A stretch of 64,000 bases of DNA from Candidatus Diapherotrites archaeon (GTDB lineage: Archaea > Iainarchaeota > Iainarchaeia > Iainarchaeales > 1-14-0-10-31-34): contig JBFMAK010000001.1 of the NCBI GenBank assembly GCA_040755695.1, forward strand, positions 510,637 to 574,636, read 5' to 3'. The notes beneath the pieces are model-generated. The model searched no databases and was not told the DNA's origin. It saw only the letters and a program-made list of their open reading frames with translations. The translations under genes and the position numbers were made by a program. Shown piece after piece: positions 42,419 to 50,267 of this stretch. Numbering within the stretch: position 1 is the first letter of the stretch; each line of letters opens with the position of its first letter.

Positions 42419-43612
42419 ATGGGCATACAGCAGGAACTAGAAAGGATGATAAACGAAATAAAGGCCTTGAAGAGGGATGTGGAGGCAGCCTCTGCGCCGC
42501 AGGAGCCAATAGAAAAAAAAGAGGAAAAACCAATTGAAGAAACAGGAGAGAAGATTGAAGAAAGATCAAAGCCTGCAAAGCAGATGAATTTCTCTTTGAT
42601 TTCTGTTTCAGTTAAACAGTACAGGAACGCCCTGCCTTTAATAATAAAGGAGGCAATGGAAAGAAACAATAAAGCCTGCCTTGTGAATTTATTGAGGCTT
42701 AATGAATTCCTGAAAAAGGAACTGAAAGCGAATAAAGTTGGAACAGAAGAAATGTTTTTTGTTGACGGCATTACAAGGCCTCTCTCAAAATCAGTTGAAT
42801 TCGACCAGAAAACAGAATTCATGCTGTCCCAGCGCTCTTTAGGCGAGCTCATAGATGCAATAGAAAGGACAGTGGAAGAAAACAGTTTGAATGCAATTGT
42901 TTTTGACTCAATTTCAATCCTCACAATCTACTTCAAGAAAGAAGACCTGAATGAATTCCTCTTCAAGCTCAAAGAGAAACTGAATGAATTAGGCTGCAAC
43001 GGCTTCTTTATTGTATTAGAAGAGGAAACAAGCCTGGAGTTCTACAACCAGTTAATGGAGATATTAGGAGAAAAAATTACTGCAGAAACTTTTGTCCACA
43101 AGATGATTCCAGCGAAGGCAATAAAAGAATTAATTGAAGAAAAGCCTCCTGAAATAAAGCCTGCTGGAGAAGAAATTGCAATGGAGGAACTGCCCAAGCC
43201 TGAAATAAAAAAAGGAATAGAGGAATTAAAGGCCATAGCCCTTGAAACACTCAAAGAGGAAAAAGAAGAGAAAGATAAAATTAGAGCCCCAAAGCCAGCA
43301 AAATTAAGGCACATCAAAAAAATAAAAATCAAGAGGAAATTGAAGCCAAAACCAAAGAAAATTAGATTGAAAGCAAAAAAGGTTTCCAAGAAAAGGATTG
43401 CATTAAAGCCCAAGAAAACTGCCAAGAAAATTGCAATAAAGAAAGAAGCCAGAAAGCCAGTGAAAATAAGAAAGCCCAAATTGGGCGATGAAGAAAGACT
43501 GAAGCTAATAAAAAAGCTTTCCCTGCTTGAAAGGTCCCTTGACTTGGGCATTATAAGCAGGGATTCCTTCATTGCAGGCAAAAAAGAAATAGAGAAATTA
43601 ATGAAAAAATAA
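42419..43612 (+). CDS. RecA/DUF835-like protein with Lys-rich linker and SHOCT-like tail
   Basis: A 397-residue protein: N-terminal coiled coil (MGIQQELERMINEIKALKRD), Glu-rich linker, then a domain from about 55 to 235 with VSVKQYRNALPLIIKEAMER, LNAIVFDSISILTIYFKKED and CNGFFIVLEEETSLEF. This is a RecA/KaiC-like strand order seen in DUF835, but lacks a Walker A loop. Residues 290-365 are almost all Lys, Arg, Ala and Pro, likely nucleic-acid or membrane binding. The end SLDLGIISRDSFIAGKKEI resembles SHOCT. Together with the preceding CheC-like gene it may form a sensory module; this is inference. Confidence 0.5.
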   Translation: MGIQQELERMINEIKALKRDVEAASAPQEPIEKKEEKPIEETGEKIEERSKPAKQMNFSLISVSVKQYRNALPLIIKEAMERNNKACLVNLLRLNEFLKKELKANKVGTEEMFFVDGITRPLSKSVEFDQKTEFMLSQRSLGELIDAIERTVEENSLNAIVFDSISILTIYFKKEDLNEFLFKLKEKLNELGCNGFFIVLEEETSLEFYNQLMEILGEKITAETFVHKMIPAKAIKELIEEKPPEIKPAGEEIAMEELPKPEIKKGIEELKAIALETLKEEKEEKDKIRAPKPAKLRHIKKIKIKRKLKPKPKKIRLKAKKVSKKRIALKPKKTAKKIAIKKEARKPVKIRKPKLGDEERLKLIKKLSLLERSLDLGIISRDSFIAGKKEIEKLMKK

Positions 43613-44149
43613 TTATAAGAACTTCTCCAATTCCTTCACTGAAGGAATATATGTTATTGGGATTTCCTCTTCTATCTCTTCAGGAATTTTTCTGGATAAA
43701 GTGTTCTTAAACCAGAGCACTTTTGTTTTGCATTTAAGGTACTTGTAATGGTATTTGAGGACAGCAATTTCCCTTATTACCCCAGGAGACAACCCGAACA
43801 CAATGCACAACTTTCCTGCTGCGGCTATTTCGCCGTCAACGTCATACCAATGATCTAACTCAATTCTCTCATCCACCAAGTAAAGGAAAGGCTTCAAGTG
43901 TTTTACTCCAAATTTTTTGTCTTTCACTGGAACAAGGCCGTAAACCTTTCTTCCTCCTTTTTCTTTGTAGATTCTTGCGACCTCAGAAGGAATGCCTTTG
44001 TCAGGCACTATAACTAATTCATGGCCTTTGCGTGCAATCAATTCCGCTGTGCCCTTAATCAATTCCCTTAATTCTCTTTCTTTTATTTTCGTATGCCTTG
44101 GAATTTTGGTTATATCGCCAGTACCCAAAACGCTTACTCTCATTTGCAA
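43613..44149 (-). CDS. SLOG/LOG-like Rossmann protein
   Basis: A 178-residue protein beginning MRVSVLGTGDITKIPRH, then GTAELIARKGHELVIVPDKG, KGGRKVYGLVPVKDK and AAAGKLCIVFGLSPGVIREI. The order of strands and glycine turns resembles the SLOG (LOG/DprA-like) nucleotide-binding superfamily, for which nucleotide-derived ligands are known. The classical GGGxGT motif of LOG is not obvious. Probably the real start is MRVSVLG at 44143. Convergent with the preceding gene, with adjacent stops. Confidence 0.55.
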   Translation of the reverse strand: MQMRVSVLGTGDITKIPRHTKIKERELRELIKGTAELIARKGHELVIVPDKGIPSEVARIYKEKGGRKVYGLVPVKDKKFGVKHLKPFLYLVDERIELDHWYDVDGEIAAAGKLCIVFGLSPGVIREIAVLKYHYKYLKCKTKVLWFKNTLSRKIPEEIEEEIPITYIPSVKELEKFL

Positions 44150-44242
44150 TCCGCTCTGCTATAATACAATAAAAAAACATTAAATTTATAAACGAGAACA
44201 ATTATACTATTTCATTAATGCAATAAATCTGAGGTGAACTTA

Positions 44243-44536
44243 TTGGCTGAAGGGAAACAGAAGGTTCTGTCTGCTGCACTCAAAGAAATAGAAAGCGAAA
44301 TAAAGAAATTGAAGACAACAAAAGACGACTTGGAGAGAAAGCTTTCAAGGCTGGCTAAAACCTTGACTGACACGCAGAACATGGAAGTAATACTCAGAAA
44401 CAAGATTTCTGCTTTATTAGAGAAAGAGACAAACCTCAACTCAAGAAGAGAGAAAATAAAAGAAGAATTAATTCAACTGAAAGAAAAGCTCTCAAAGGTC
44501 TCAAGGATAGATGCAGAAATGAAGGAATTAGACTGA
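44243..44536 (+). CDS. Coiled-coil protein (97 aa)
   Basis: Almost the whole protein is an alpha-helical coiled coil: LSAALKEIESEIKKLKTTKD, DLERKLSRLAKTLTDTQN and REKIKEELIQLKEKLSKVS. TTG 44243 is chosen since GAGGTGA lies 6 bases upstream; a GTG at 44234 would place the ribosome binding site inside the gene. It ends 9 bases inside the convergent DHH gene. Structural or adaptor role possible; no family recognised. Confidence 0.6.
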   Translation: MAEGKQKVLSAALKEIESEIKKLKTTKDDLERKLSRLAKTLTDTQNMEVILRNKISALLEKETNLNSRREKIKEELIQLKEKLSKVSRIDAEMKELD

Positions 44537-45616
44537 ATAATTTTTCTTTATGAAGTTCATTGCATTCTGCTTGAACTTCCCTAAATCTTTTTTTCTTATC
44601 CTGCCTCCTGCGGCAGGGATATGGCCTCCACCCAATGCTTGTGGAAGGTCTTTGGTTGCATGTTCAAGCATTTCATTCACTGGCAGCCTGAAGTCCTGCC
44701 TCCTGGCGCTCAATTCAAGGAAATTCTTTTTCTCCTGCAATACAATTATTGTATTGTGCGGGAATTTTTGTGCCATTAAATTAATGAGATGGCTTTTCAC
44801 AGGATATAAAGGCTTGAACACGTAAAATATTAATTCAAGTTCAGGAAAAAATTCTGCCCTGCTTTTTGCCTTCTTCTCCCAAAATCTTACCTCCCCCCTG
44901 AATTCCTTTACAAGGGCATGGAATTTTGATTTCAGTAATTCATTTGGATTCCTTGTTTCAGCCGAAATTTTAACCAGCTCAGGAATCTTTTTTGGCTTTA
45001 TTGTTTCAACTGCACCAAAGAGTTCCTTTGCCTCAACAAAGAATTTACTGCAGTCCCTTATGCGGTTTTCCTTGCATGTCTTCCTTATGAAAGGCCTCCA
45101 TGAGCCTTGCGCGAAGTCGCCGTACAATCCAATGCACGCAATCCATTTCTCTTTCCTTAAATCAATTACTTCAGAAAAAAGGTCAAAGCAGAGCTTTGCT
45201 GTTGGGTACTTGCTTCCGTCAATCTTCTTCAGGAACTGGCTTTTAATGAATAATATTTTCTTTGAATTTGAGTCCTTGAATATTTTATGGTGGTCCAAAA
45301 TCAGGATTGATTGCACGCCCTTCAATTTCTTGAGCTTGTAAGAATGCTGGTCTATGTTCAAATCCAAAATGATTAGCTTGTTTACCTTTTTTCTCTTTAG
45401 GAATTTAAGGACCTTTTTTCCCAGCATGGATTCACCGTAATTCTGCTGCAAAAGGAAAGGCCTTCTTCCAGTGAGCTTCTGTATTGCCTTGAATGCGATT
45501 GCTGCAGAGCTTATGCCGTCAGCGTCAGTATGATGGATTACTGCAATACTGTCCTTTGAATTCAAATTCAAGGCGAATTCCCTGAATTTCTTCTTTAATT
45601 GAGGGCCTGAAATCAT
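44528..45616 (-). CDS. DHH-family phosphoesterase (RecJ-like)
   Basis: A 362-residue protein with DHH-domain motifs in order: AVIHHTDADGISSAAIA, the ILDLNID strand, LILDHHKIF, and a C-terminal DHHA1 motif ALGGGHIPAAGGRI. These bind two metal ions and cleave phosphodiesters; archaeal members include GAN/RecJ-type nucleases and nano-RNases. The exact substrate (single-stranded DNA, short RNA or cyclic dinucleotide) cannot be told. ATG 45616 chosen over GTG 45625. Confidence 0.85.
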   Translation of the reverse strand: MISGPQLKKKFREFALNLNSKDSIAVIHHTDADGISSAAIAFKAIQKLTGRRPFLLQQNYGESMLGKKVLKFLKRKKVNKLIILDLNIDQHSYKLKKLKGVQSILILDHHKIFKDSNSKKILFIKSQFLKKIDGSKYPTAKLCFDLFSEVIDLRKEKWIACIGLYGDFAQGSWRPFIRKTCKENRIRDCSKFFVEAKELFGAVETIKPKKIPELVKISAETRNPNELLKSKFHALVKEFRGEVRFWEKKAKSRAEFFPELELIFYVFKPLYPVKSHLINLMAQKFPHNTIIVLQEKKNFLELSARRQDFRLPVNEMLEHATKDLPQALGGGHIPAAGGRIRKKDLGKFKQNAMNFIKKNYSV

Positions 45617-45698
45617 GCAATTCACGATATTAATGTATTATTTGTTAAATCAAAAAGCTTAAAAATAAGCTAAACATTTATTATGGTGGAAGATATTT

Positions 45699-45977
45699 AT
45701 GGGATTGGAAGGGGCAATGCTGAGTTTTTTTCTTCCAGGATTAGGGCAGACCTATTACGGGAAATACTTAAAAGGCATAATATTCTTTACTTCTGCTGTA
45801 ATTGTAGGAGTTATAGGAGAAGTTTTTTTTAAGTTTCCCTACATTGTATTGATTGTAACCCTCACAGCAGTAATTGATGCTTTTTCTTACGACAGAAAAA
45901 ATGAAGAATTCAAGAAACACCAAGAAGAACACAGGAGTGAATTAAGCGAGGCAATGAAGAAGGCTGGCTATACTTAA
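45699..45977 (+). CDS. Small TM2-like membrane protein
   Basis: A 92-residue protein: AMLSFFLPGLGQTYYGKYLKG is the polar-turn motif of TM2/DUF5683-like proteins (proline-glycine-glycine before the Tyr/Gly turn). Two hydrophobic helices (IIFFTSAVIVGVIGEVFF, YIVLIVTLTAVIDAF) follow, and a charged tail (NEEFKKHQEEHRSELS). Located in the cytoplasmic membrane; function unknown. Short gap to the small gene downstream suggests one unit. Confidence 0.65.
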   Translation: MGLEGAMLSFFLPGLGQTYYGKYLKGIIFFTSAVIVGVIGEVFFKFPYIVLIVTLTAVIDAFSYDRKNEEFKKHQEEHRSELSEAMKKAGYT

Positions 45978-46010
45978 ATTTTTATAAAAATAAAAAAGGA
46001 AGTGATTGCA

Positions 46011-46175
46011 ATGGTTTACTCCCATAAAAACAGCAAAGGTGACACCTATTACCTGCACAGCAGAGGTCACCTAAGGTATTTCTCGAAGGACCCGAAAGGA
46101 GCAATAGATTTGCCTCCAGAATTAACTGTAATAGAGAACGATAGGACAAAGCTGCCGATAGTCAAAAAAAAGTGA
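46011..46175 (+). CDS. Small conserved-looking protein (54 aa)
   Basis: A 54-residue protein with a good ribosome binding site (GGAAGTGATTGCA before ATG): MVYSHKNSKGDTYYLHSRGH, then RYFSKDPKGAIDLPPELTVI and a KLPIVKKK end. The aromatic SKGDTYYLHS and YFSKDPKGAIDLP segments look like two beta strands of a small compact domain; I recall similar short archaeal proteins, but the match is from memory. It ends 4 bases before the M24 peptidase gene. Confidence 0.65.
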   Translation: MVYSHKNSKGDTYYLHSRGHLRYFSKDPKGAIDLPPELTVIENDRTKLPIVKKK

Positions 46176-46179
46176 AAAA

Positions 46180-47265
46180 ATGATTGAAGGCAGAAAATTA
46201 AAGGAATTGTTTGAAGAAGCAAAAGCTGACTCAATCCTGCTGAGAAACTTCCCCTCTTTTTCAGACCAGAATTTTTATTACTTCACAGGATTGTACAGGG
46301 AGAGCTTTGCAAACAATTTCCTTGTTCTCAGCAAAAACAAGAAGCCTTTAATTCTGACAACAAAATTAGAGTATGGTTCAATTCCCAAGACAAAGGCTTA
46401 TGCAGCGAAAATTTATGATAACGAAAAGCAGTTGAATGAACTGCTTCAAAAAAACCTGAAGGCAAAAAGGATTGGACTGAACTTCAATATTTACCCGGTA
46501 AATTCATTCAAAAAATTAAAGAAAATCCTGAAAGGAAAGAAATTTGTTGATGTTTCAGAAGAACTAGGAAAAATTCGCGAGACAAAGACAGGGGAAGAAA
46601 TCAAAAAAATAAGAGAGGCCATTAAAATAACGCGGGAAGGAATAGAGAAAATAAAAGAAAAAATTATGGCTGGGGCAAAAGAATCAGATTTGGTAAACGA
46701 ACTGGAGTATTACTTCAAGAAATCCGGCGCAGAGGGAACTGCCTTTCCCTCCATAATTGCTTCAGGCAGGAATTCTGCTGTCCCGCATTACAATACCTCA
46801 AGCGAGAAAATAAAAAGGAATGAATTGATTTTGATTGATGCAGGGGCAAGATTCCAAGGCTACTGCGCTGACATCACAAGAAACTTCGTTCTCGGAAAAG
46901 CAAGCCAAAAGCAGAAAGAAGTTTATGAAGCAGTATTCAGGGCGCAGAAGAATGCAACGGAGAAAATTAAGAATGGAGTGAAGGCAAAAGAATTGTTTAA
47001 TGCAGGCAATGCAATAATAAAAAAAGAATTAAATGAAGAATTAATGCACTCTTTAGGCCACGGCTTGGGCATAGAGGTCCACGATTTTCCAGGCAAAATC
47101 AACGACAAGGCAGAATGGAAGCTGAAGCAAGGAATGGTTTTGGCAATAGAGCCAGGCTTTTACGATAAGCGCTTTGGAGGCATAAGAATTGAAGACGACC
47201 TCCTCGTAACAAAAAATTCTTTTACTGCATTATCCAAGTCGCCGAAAGAATTAATAGAATTATGA
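46180..47265 (+). CDS. M24B Xaa-Pro aminopeptidase
   Basis: A 361-residue peptidase that removes N-terminal residues ahead of proline. The creatinase-like N-terminal domain (residues 1-130) is followed by a pita-bread domain with five metal ligands in order: D in LILIDAGAR, D in GYCADITRNF, H in MHSLGHGLG, E in VLAIEPGF and E in IRIEDDLLV. The catalytic-site His-containing stretch GRNSAVPHYN is also present. It is cytoplasmic, with no signal. Length matches PepQ-type archaeal enzymes. Confidence 0.92.
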   Translation: MIEGRKLKELFEEAKADSILLRNFPSFSDQNFYYFTGLYRESFANNFLVLSKNKKPLILTTKLEYGSIPKTKAYAAKIYDNEKQLNELLQKNLKAKRIGLNFNIYPVNSFKKLKKILKGKKFVDVSEELGKIRETKTGEEIKKIREAIKITREGIEKIKEKIMAGAKESDLVNELEYYFKKSGAEGTAFPSIIASGRNSAVPHYNTSSEKIKRNELILIDAGARFQGYCADITRNFVLGKASQKQKEVYEAVFRAQKNATEKIKNGVKAKELFNAGNAIIKKELNEELMHSLGHGLGIEVHDFPGKINDKAEWKLKQGMVLAIEPGFYDKRFGGIRIEDDLLVTKNSFTALSKSPKELIEL

Positions 47266-47288
47266 GAAATGCCGTATTAAACTGAATT

Positions 47289-47320
47289 AACCAAACATAT
47301 GTTTTTTTATAAGTTTGGTT
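47289..47320. promoter_or_regulatory. Inverted repeat AACCAAAC/GTTTGGTT around a TATA box
   Basis: AACCAAAC (47289-47296) and GTTTGGTT (47313-47320) flank a TTTTTATAA box, 13 bases before the AbiEii-like ATG. In known AbiE systems the AbiEi antitoxin represses the operon by binding inverted repeats in the promoter, so this is the likely operator here. Confidence 0.6.
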
Positions 47321-47333
47321 TATTTATATTATT

Positions 47334-47981
47334 ATGAGGATTCCTTTATACAACAGGCTAAAAAAAGGGGCGCATAAAGAAATAGCAATGCTTCAGGACG
47401 AGGTAGTGGACATTATATACTTTCTTTCGCCGAAAGCAGTGCTGCACGGCGGCACAGCAATCTGGAGGTGCTATGAAGGCAACAGGTTTTCAGAAGACCT
47501 AGACTTCTATCTTTCGACTAGCAATGGCTTTAAGCAGTCTTTTGCAGAACAGCTTAAATCAAAAGGGCTAATTCTGATAAAATACAAGGAAACAGGCAAT
47601 ACAATCTTTTCCAAGGTTTCAAACATAAACAGCGAAATAAGATTTGAGGCAAGCTTAAGGAAAATAAAAAAATATGAAGTAAAACCCTACGAAAAAACCA
47701 ACGGCACTTACATTGATGTTTTGACTCTTTCCCCTGAAGACTTGCTGCTGGAAAAAGCAAATGCATACGCCAACAGAAAATTGATAAGGGATTTTTATGA
47801 CGTTTACTGGCTCAGCAGATACCTGCCTGAAAACATTACAGTTAATGAAGAGCTGGGAAAATTTCTTAAAAAGGCTGGAAAGCCCCAGGATGAAAAAACC
47901 CTTAAAGCATTGGTTTACTCTGGGGCAATACCTTCTTTTTACCAAATGCTTGTTTCTTTAAAAGGAAGGTTTAGGCAATGA
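47334..47981 (+). CDS. AbiEii-like nucleotidyltransferase toxin
   Basis: A 215-residue protein with the AbiEii/AbiGii nucleotidyltransferase pattern: VLHGGTAIWRCYEGNRFSED then DLDFYL, with the GG-T and D-x-D metal site, the later EIRFEAS strand, and IDVLTLSPEDLLLEKANAY and RDFYDVYWL. AbiEii-type toxins transfer nucleotides to tRNA or similar targets. Here the toxin gene comes first and overlaps the antitoxin by ATGA, the reverse of the common abiEi-abiEii order. Confidence 0.82.
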   Translation: MRIPLYNRLKKGAHKEIAMLQDEVVDIIYFLSPKAVLHGGTAIWRCYEGNRFSEDLDFYLSTSNGFKQSFAEQLKSKGLILIKYKETGNTIFSKVSNINSEIRFEASLRKIKKYEVKPYEKTNGTYIDVLTLSPEDLLLEKANAYANRKLIRDFYDVYWLSRYLPENITVNEELGKFLKKAGKPQDEKTLKALVYSGAIPSFYQMLVSLKGRFRQ

Positions 47982-48553
47982 ATTATGCAAACCAAGTAAG
48001 AGAACATTTCAAGGAAAGGCAAATCTTTTCTGTTGCTGACTTAAAGGCATTTTTAGGCAAAGCAAAAATAAACAAAAATTATTTCTATTTATTGCTGCAT
48101 AATTTAATGAAAAAAAAAGAGATTTATAGGATAACCAGGGGCTTTTATACCTTTCAAGAAGACATAACTGTTGCAGGCTTTGCTTTTTCTCCTTTTTATT
48201 ACGGCCTGCAGGAAGCGCTTTCCATAAGAAATTTATGGGAACAGGAATCAAACCCAATAATAATAACGCCAAGAAAAGTGAGAAGCGGAGTAAGAAAAAT
48301 AATGGATGCAAATGTTGTTGTAAGAAGAATTGACAGAAGAATGTTTTTTGGATTTGAATTCATAAAGTATTCCAGCTATTGGATTCCTGTTTCAGACATA
48401 GAAAAAACATTCATTGATTTCATTTACTTTAAAGAATCCTTACCTAAAGAAACGCTAAAAGAAATGAAGAAGAGAATCAAAAAAAAGCTTTTATTTGAAT
48501 ACCTCAAGAAATGCCCGCCTTACATTAGAAAGCAGGCAAAAAAATACTTTTAA
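47978..48553 (+). CDS. AbiEi-like antitoxin
   Basis: A 191-residue protein with a winged-helix N-terminus (FSVADLKAFLGKAKINKNYF, LLLHNLMKKKEIYRITRGFY) and a C-terminal domain with GFAFSPFYYGLQEALSIRNL and VSDIEKTFIDFIYF. This matches AbiEi, which represses the operon through its N-terminal domain and counters the toxin with the rest. ATGA overlap with the toxin gene. Confidence 0.78.
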   Translation: MNYANQVREHFKERQIFSVADLKAFLGKAKINKNYFYLLLHNLMKKKEIYRITRGFYTFQEDITVAGFAFSPFYYGLQEALSIRNLWEQESNPIIITPRKVRSGVRKIMDANVVVRRIDRRMFFGFEFIKYSSYWIPVSDIEKTFIDFIYFKESLPKETLKEMKKRIKKKLLFEYLKKCPPYIRKQAKKYF

Positions 48554-48615
48554 TTATTTGATTTTTCATTTTCTGCGAAAGAATTAATAGAACTTTGAGG
48601 CATTCTATTTTAGTT

Positions 48616-49371
48616 ATGGAGTTAGGGCAGGCTTTAGAGCTAATTAAAGAGGCAGTGCACAGAAAAGAAATGCTATTGGTTATAGGGGAATGCTTTGTGC
48701 AGTACCAGGGCAGGGCAGGATCAAAGCTTCCAAAAGGAAAGAGGATGCTTTTAATTAAAGGCGACGGCTCTTTCGCTGTACACCAGAACAGGTTTTTGAA
48801 TCCTGTGAACTACATGGTTAACAGCGATATTTCAAGCGAATTAAGCCCTGAAGGGGCCATAATAATAAGCGCAAGAAAAAGAAAGCCAAAGGAATTATTG
48901 GAAGTATTCTTTTATGGCATTGACTTCATAAAAAATTTTGACATTGAAGGAGACAAGGACTTAAGGCTTTTCGGCTCAGAGAAAGAATTAAGCCAATTAT
49001 TAATGCAGGACCTTTCATTCATTGAGCCAGGCCTCAAGGCAGTGAATCAGGAAATTCCATTGCGCAAGGGAATAATTGACATCCTTGCAGAAGACGAGAA
49101 AGGCAGACTTGTGGTAATTGAAGTTAAAAGAAGGAAGGCAGACTTGAAGGCAGTGAGCCAGCTCCAGCTTTACGTTAAACAGGTGGAGAAAATTAAAGGG
49201 AAAGAAACAAGAGGCATATTGTGCGCTCCAGACATTGCTAGGCCTCCTTACGAACTGCTCGAAAGATATGGCCTTGAATTCTATAAACTGGACTACGAGA
49301 TAAGTAATCCTAAAGCCCAAATAAAAGGCCTGCAGAAGAAGCAGAAAGGAATAATGGAATTCGTTGAATAA
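48616..49371 (+). CDS. nucS: NucS/EndoMS endonuclease
   Basis: A 251-residue protein: an N-terminal OB-like half (LLVIGECFVQYQGRAGSKL, MLLIKGDGSFAVHQ) and a C-terminal RecB-like nuclease with GIIDILAEDEKGRLVVIEVK, giving D-x10-13-E-x-K, then LKAVSQLQLYV. NucS/EndoMS cleaves mismatched or branched DNA and acts in non-canonical mismatch repair in many archaea. ATG 48616 is preferred over TTG 48595. All catalytic residues appear present. Confidence 0.9.
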   Translation: MELGQALELIKEAVHRKEMLLVIGECFVQYQGRAGSKLPKGKRMLLIKGDGSFAVHQNRFLNPVNYMVNSDISSELSPEGAIIISARKRKPKELLEVFFYGIDFIKNFDIEGDKDLRLFGSEKELSQLLMQDLSFIEPGLKAVNQEIPLRKGIIDILAEDEKGRLVVIEVKRRKADLKAVSQLQLYVKQVEKIKGKETRGILCAPDIARPPYELLERYGLEFYKLDYEISNPKAQIKGLQKKQKGIMEFVE

Positions 49372-49446
49372 TTTTTGAAGGAGATTTCATTGAACGCATA
49401 GATTTTAATTATTTTCAGGTAATAATTGGTTTAGCATGGTGGTTTT

Positions 49447-49638
49447 TTGGTAAGAGGTATATGCAGAAAATGTAACAGGAAAGAGGACTTAAGAGGCGGC
49501 TTGTGCGAGGACTGTGCAAGCGAGGAAGAAGCAAAAAGAAATCCATTAAATGAAACAAGAGAGAAGCTGACAAAAGAAGAATTAGAAAAACAGATGGCTG
49601 AAAAAAGGCATGACAAAAGGTTCTGGACCAGCGGCTGA
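49447..49638 (+). CDS. Small zinc-ribbon protein (63 aa)
   Basis: A 63-residue protein with one zinc ribbon: CRKCNRKEDLRGGLCEDCAS (C6, C9, C20, C23) and a highly charged tail with EKLTKEELEKQMAEKRHDKR. TTG start at 49447 is supported by GGTGG 6 bases upstream, the spacing used by many genes here. Probably binds nucleic acid or another protein. No family recognised. Confidence 0.6.
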   Translation: MVRGICRKCNRKEDLRGGLCEDCASEEEAKRNPLNETREKLTKEELEKQMAEKRHDKRFWTSG

Positions 49639-49692
49639 ACAAAAAAACAAAAAAAGGAAGACCAAATACTCTTTTATTGCGGATTGATTAAT

Positions 49693-49845
49693 TTATTTTG
49701 ATTTGGTTTTGGTGAACCTGCCGTTCTCCATTCTGCTCAGCCTGACATTCAATTCTATCTGTTCGTTCTGGATTTTCCTTATGTCGTCCTGAATTCTCTC
49801 TATTTGTTCCTGCACCCTGTTCTGCTGTTTAATTATTCCTTCCAT
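49693..49845 (-). CDS. Small coiled-coil protein (50 aa)
   Basis: A 50-residue heptad-like helix: MEGIIKQQNRVQEQIERIQD, then DIRKIQNEQIELNVRLSRME and a NGRFTKTKSK end. GGTGGGGC precedes the ATG, typical of this genome, and a TATA-like TTTAAATTT is about 40 bases upstream. Its start is divergent from the acidic small gene at 50020. Too short for usual callers but well supported. Confidence 0.6.
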   Translation of the reverse strand: MEGIIKQQNRVQEQIERIQDDIRKIQNEQIELNVRLSRMENGRFTKTKSK

Positions 49846-50019
49846 TAATGCCCCACCACAAAAAACTATTATGTAGAAAAATTTAAATAATGTTTTTGCC
49901 CTACTTTAAGGCAAAGGTTTTTATATTCTTCCCTGAAAAGAAATGGTAATGGAAAATTTAGGCTTTGATTTCAGGCCTTTTTTCCTTTAAGCTCTCAATA
50001 AACCAAAGGTGATTTTTTA

Positions 50020-50154
50020 ATGGCAGAAAAAAAGAAGAAACCAGAAAAGAAGAAGTTCGAGGAAGAAGAACAGGAAGAAGACGACTGGAGCACAGACGAG
50101 GACTCAGAAGACACAGAAGACTATGATTATGAGGAATCAGACGAAGAATTCTAA
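50020..50154 (+). CDS. Small, extremely acidic protein (44 aa)
   Basis: A 44-residue protein with a Lys-rich head (MAEKKKKPEKKKFEEEE) and a run of Asp, Glu, Tyr and Ser to the end (TEDYDYEESDEEF). GGTGATTTTTTA precedes the ATG and a TATA-like TTTTTATATT lies at 49918-49927. The whole protein is likely disordered; it could be a histone/nucleic-acid mimic or a chaperone tail, but nothing shows which. The downstream 113 bases to enolase are a T-rich terminator-like region. Confidence 0.5.
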   Translation: MAEKKKKPEKKKFEEEEQEEDDWSTDEDSEDTEDYDYEESDEEF

Positions 50155-50267
50155 ATAACCCCTTTAAAAAAATTCTTTTTCTAAAATTTTTCAGGTTCTT
50201 TTCCTCTACTTTTCTATTTTTTTATTTTATGTTTTTTATTTTATGATTACTGTTAATTAGGATTAAA

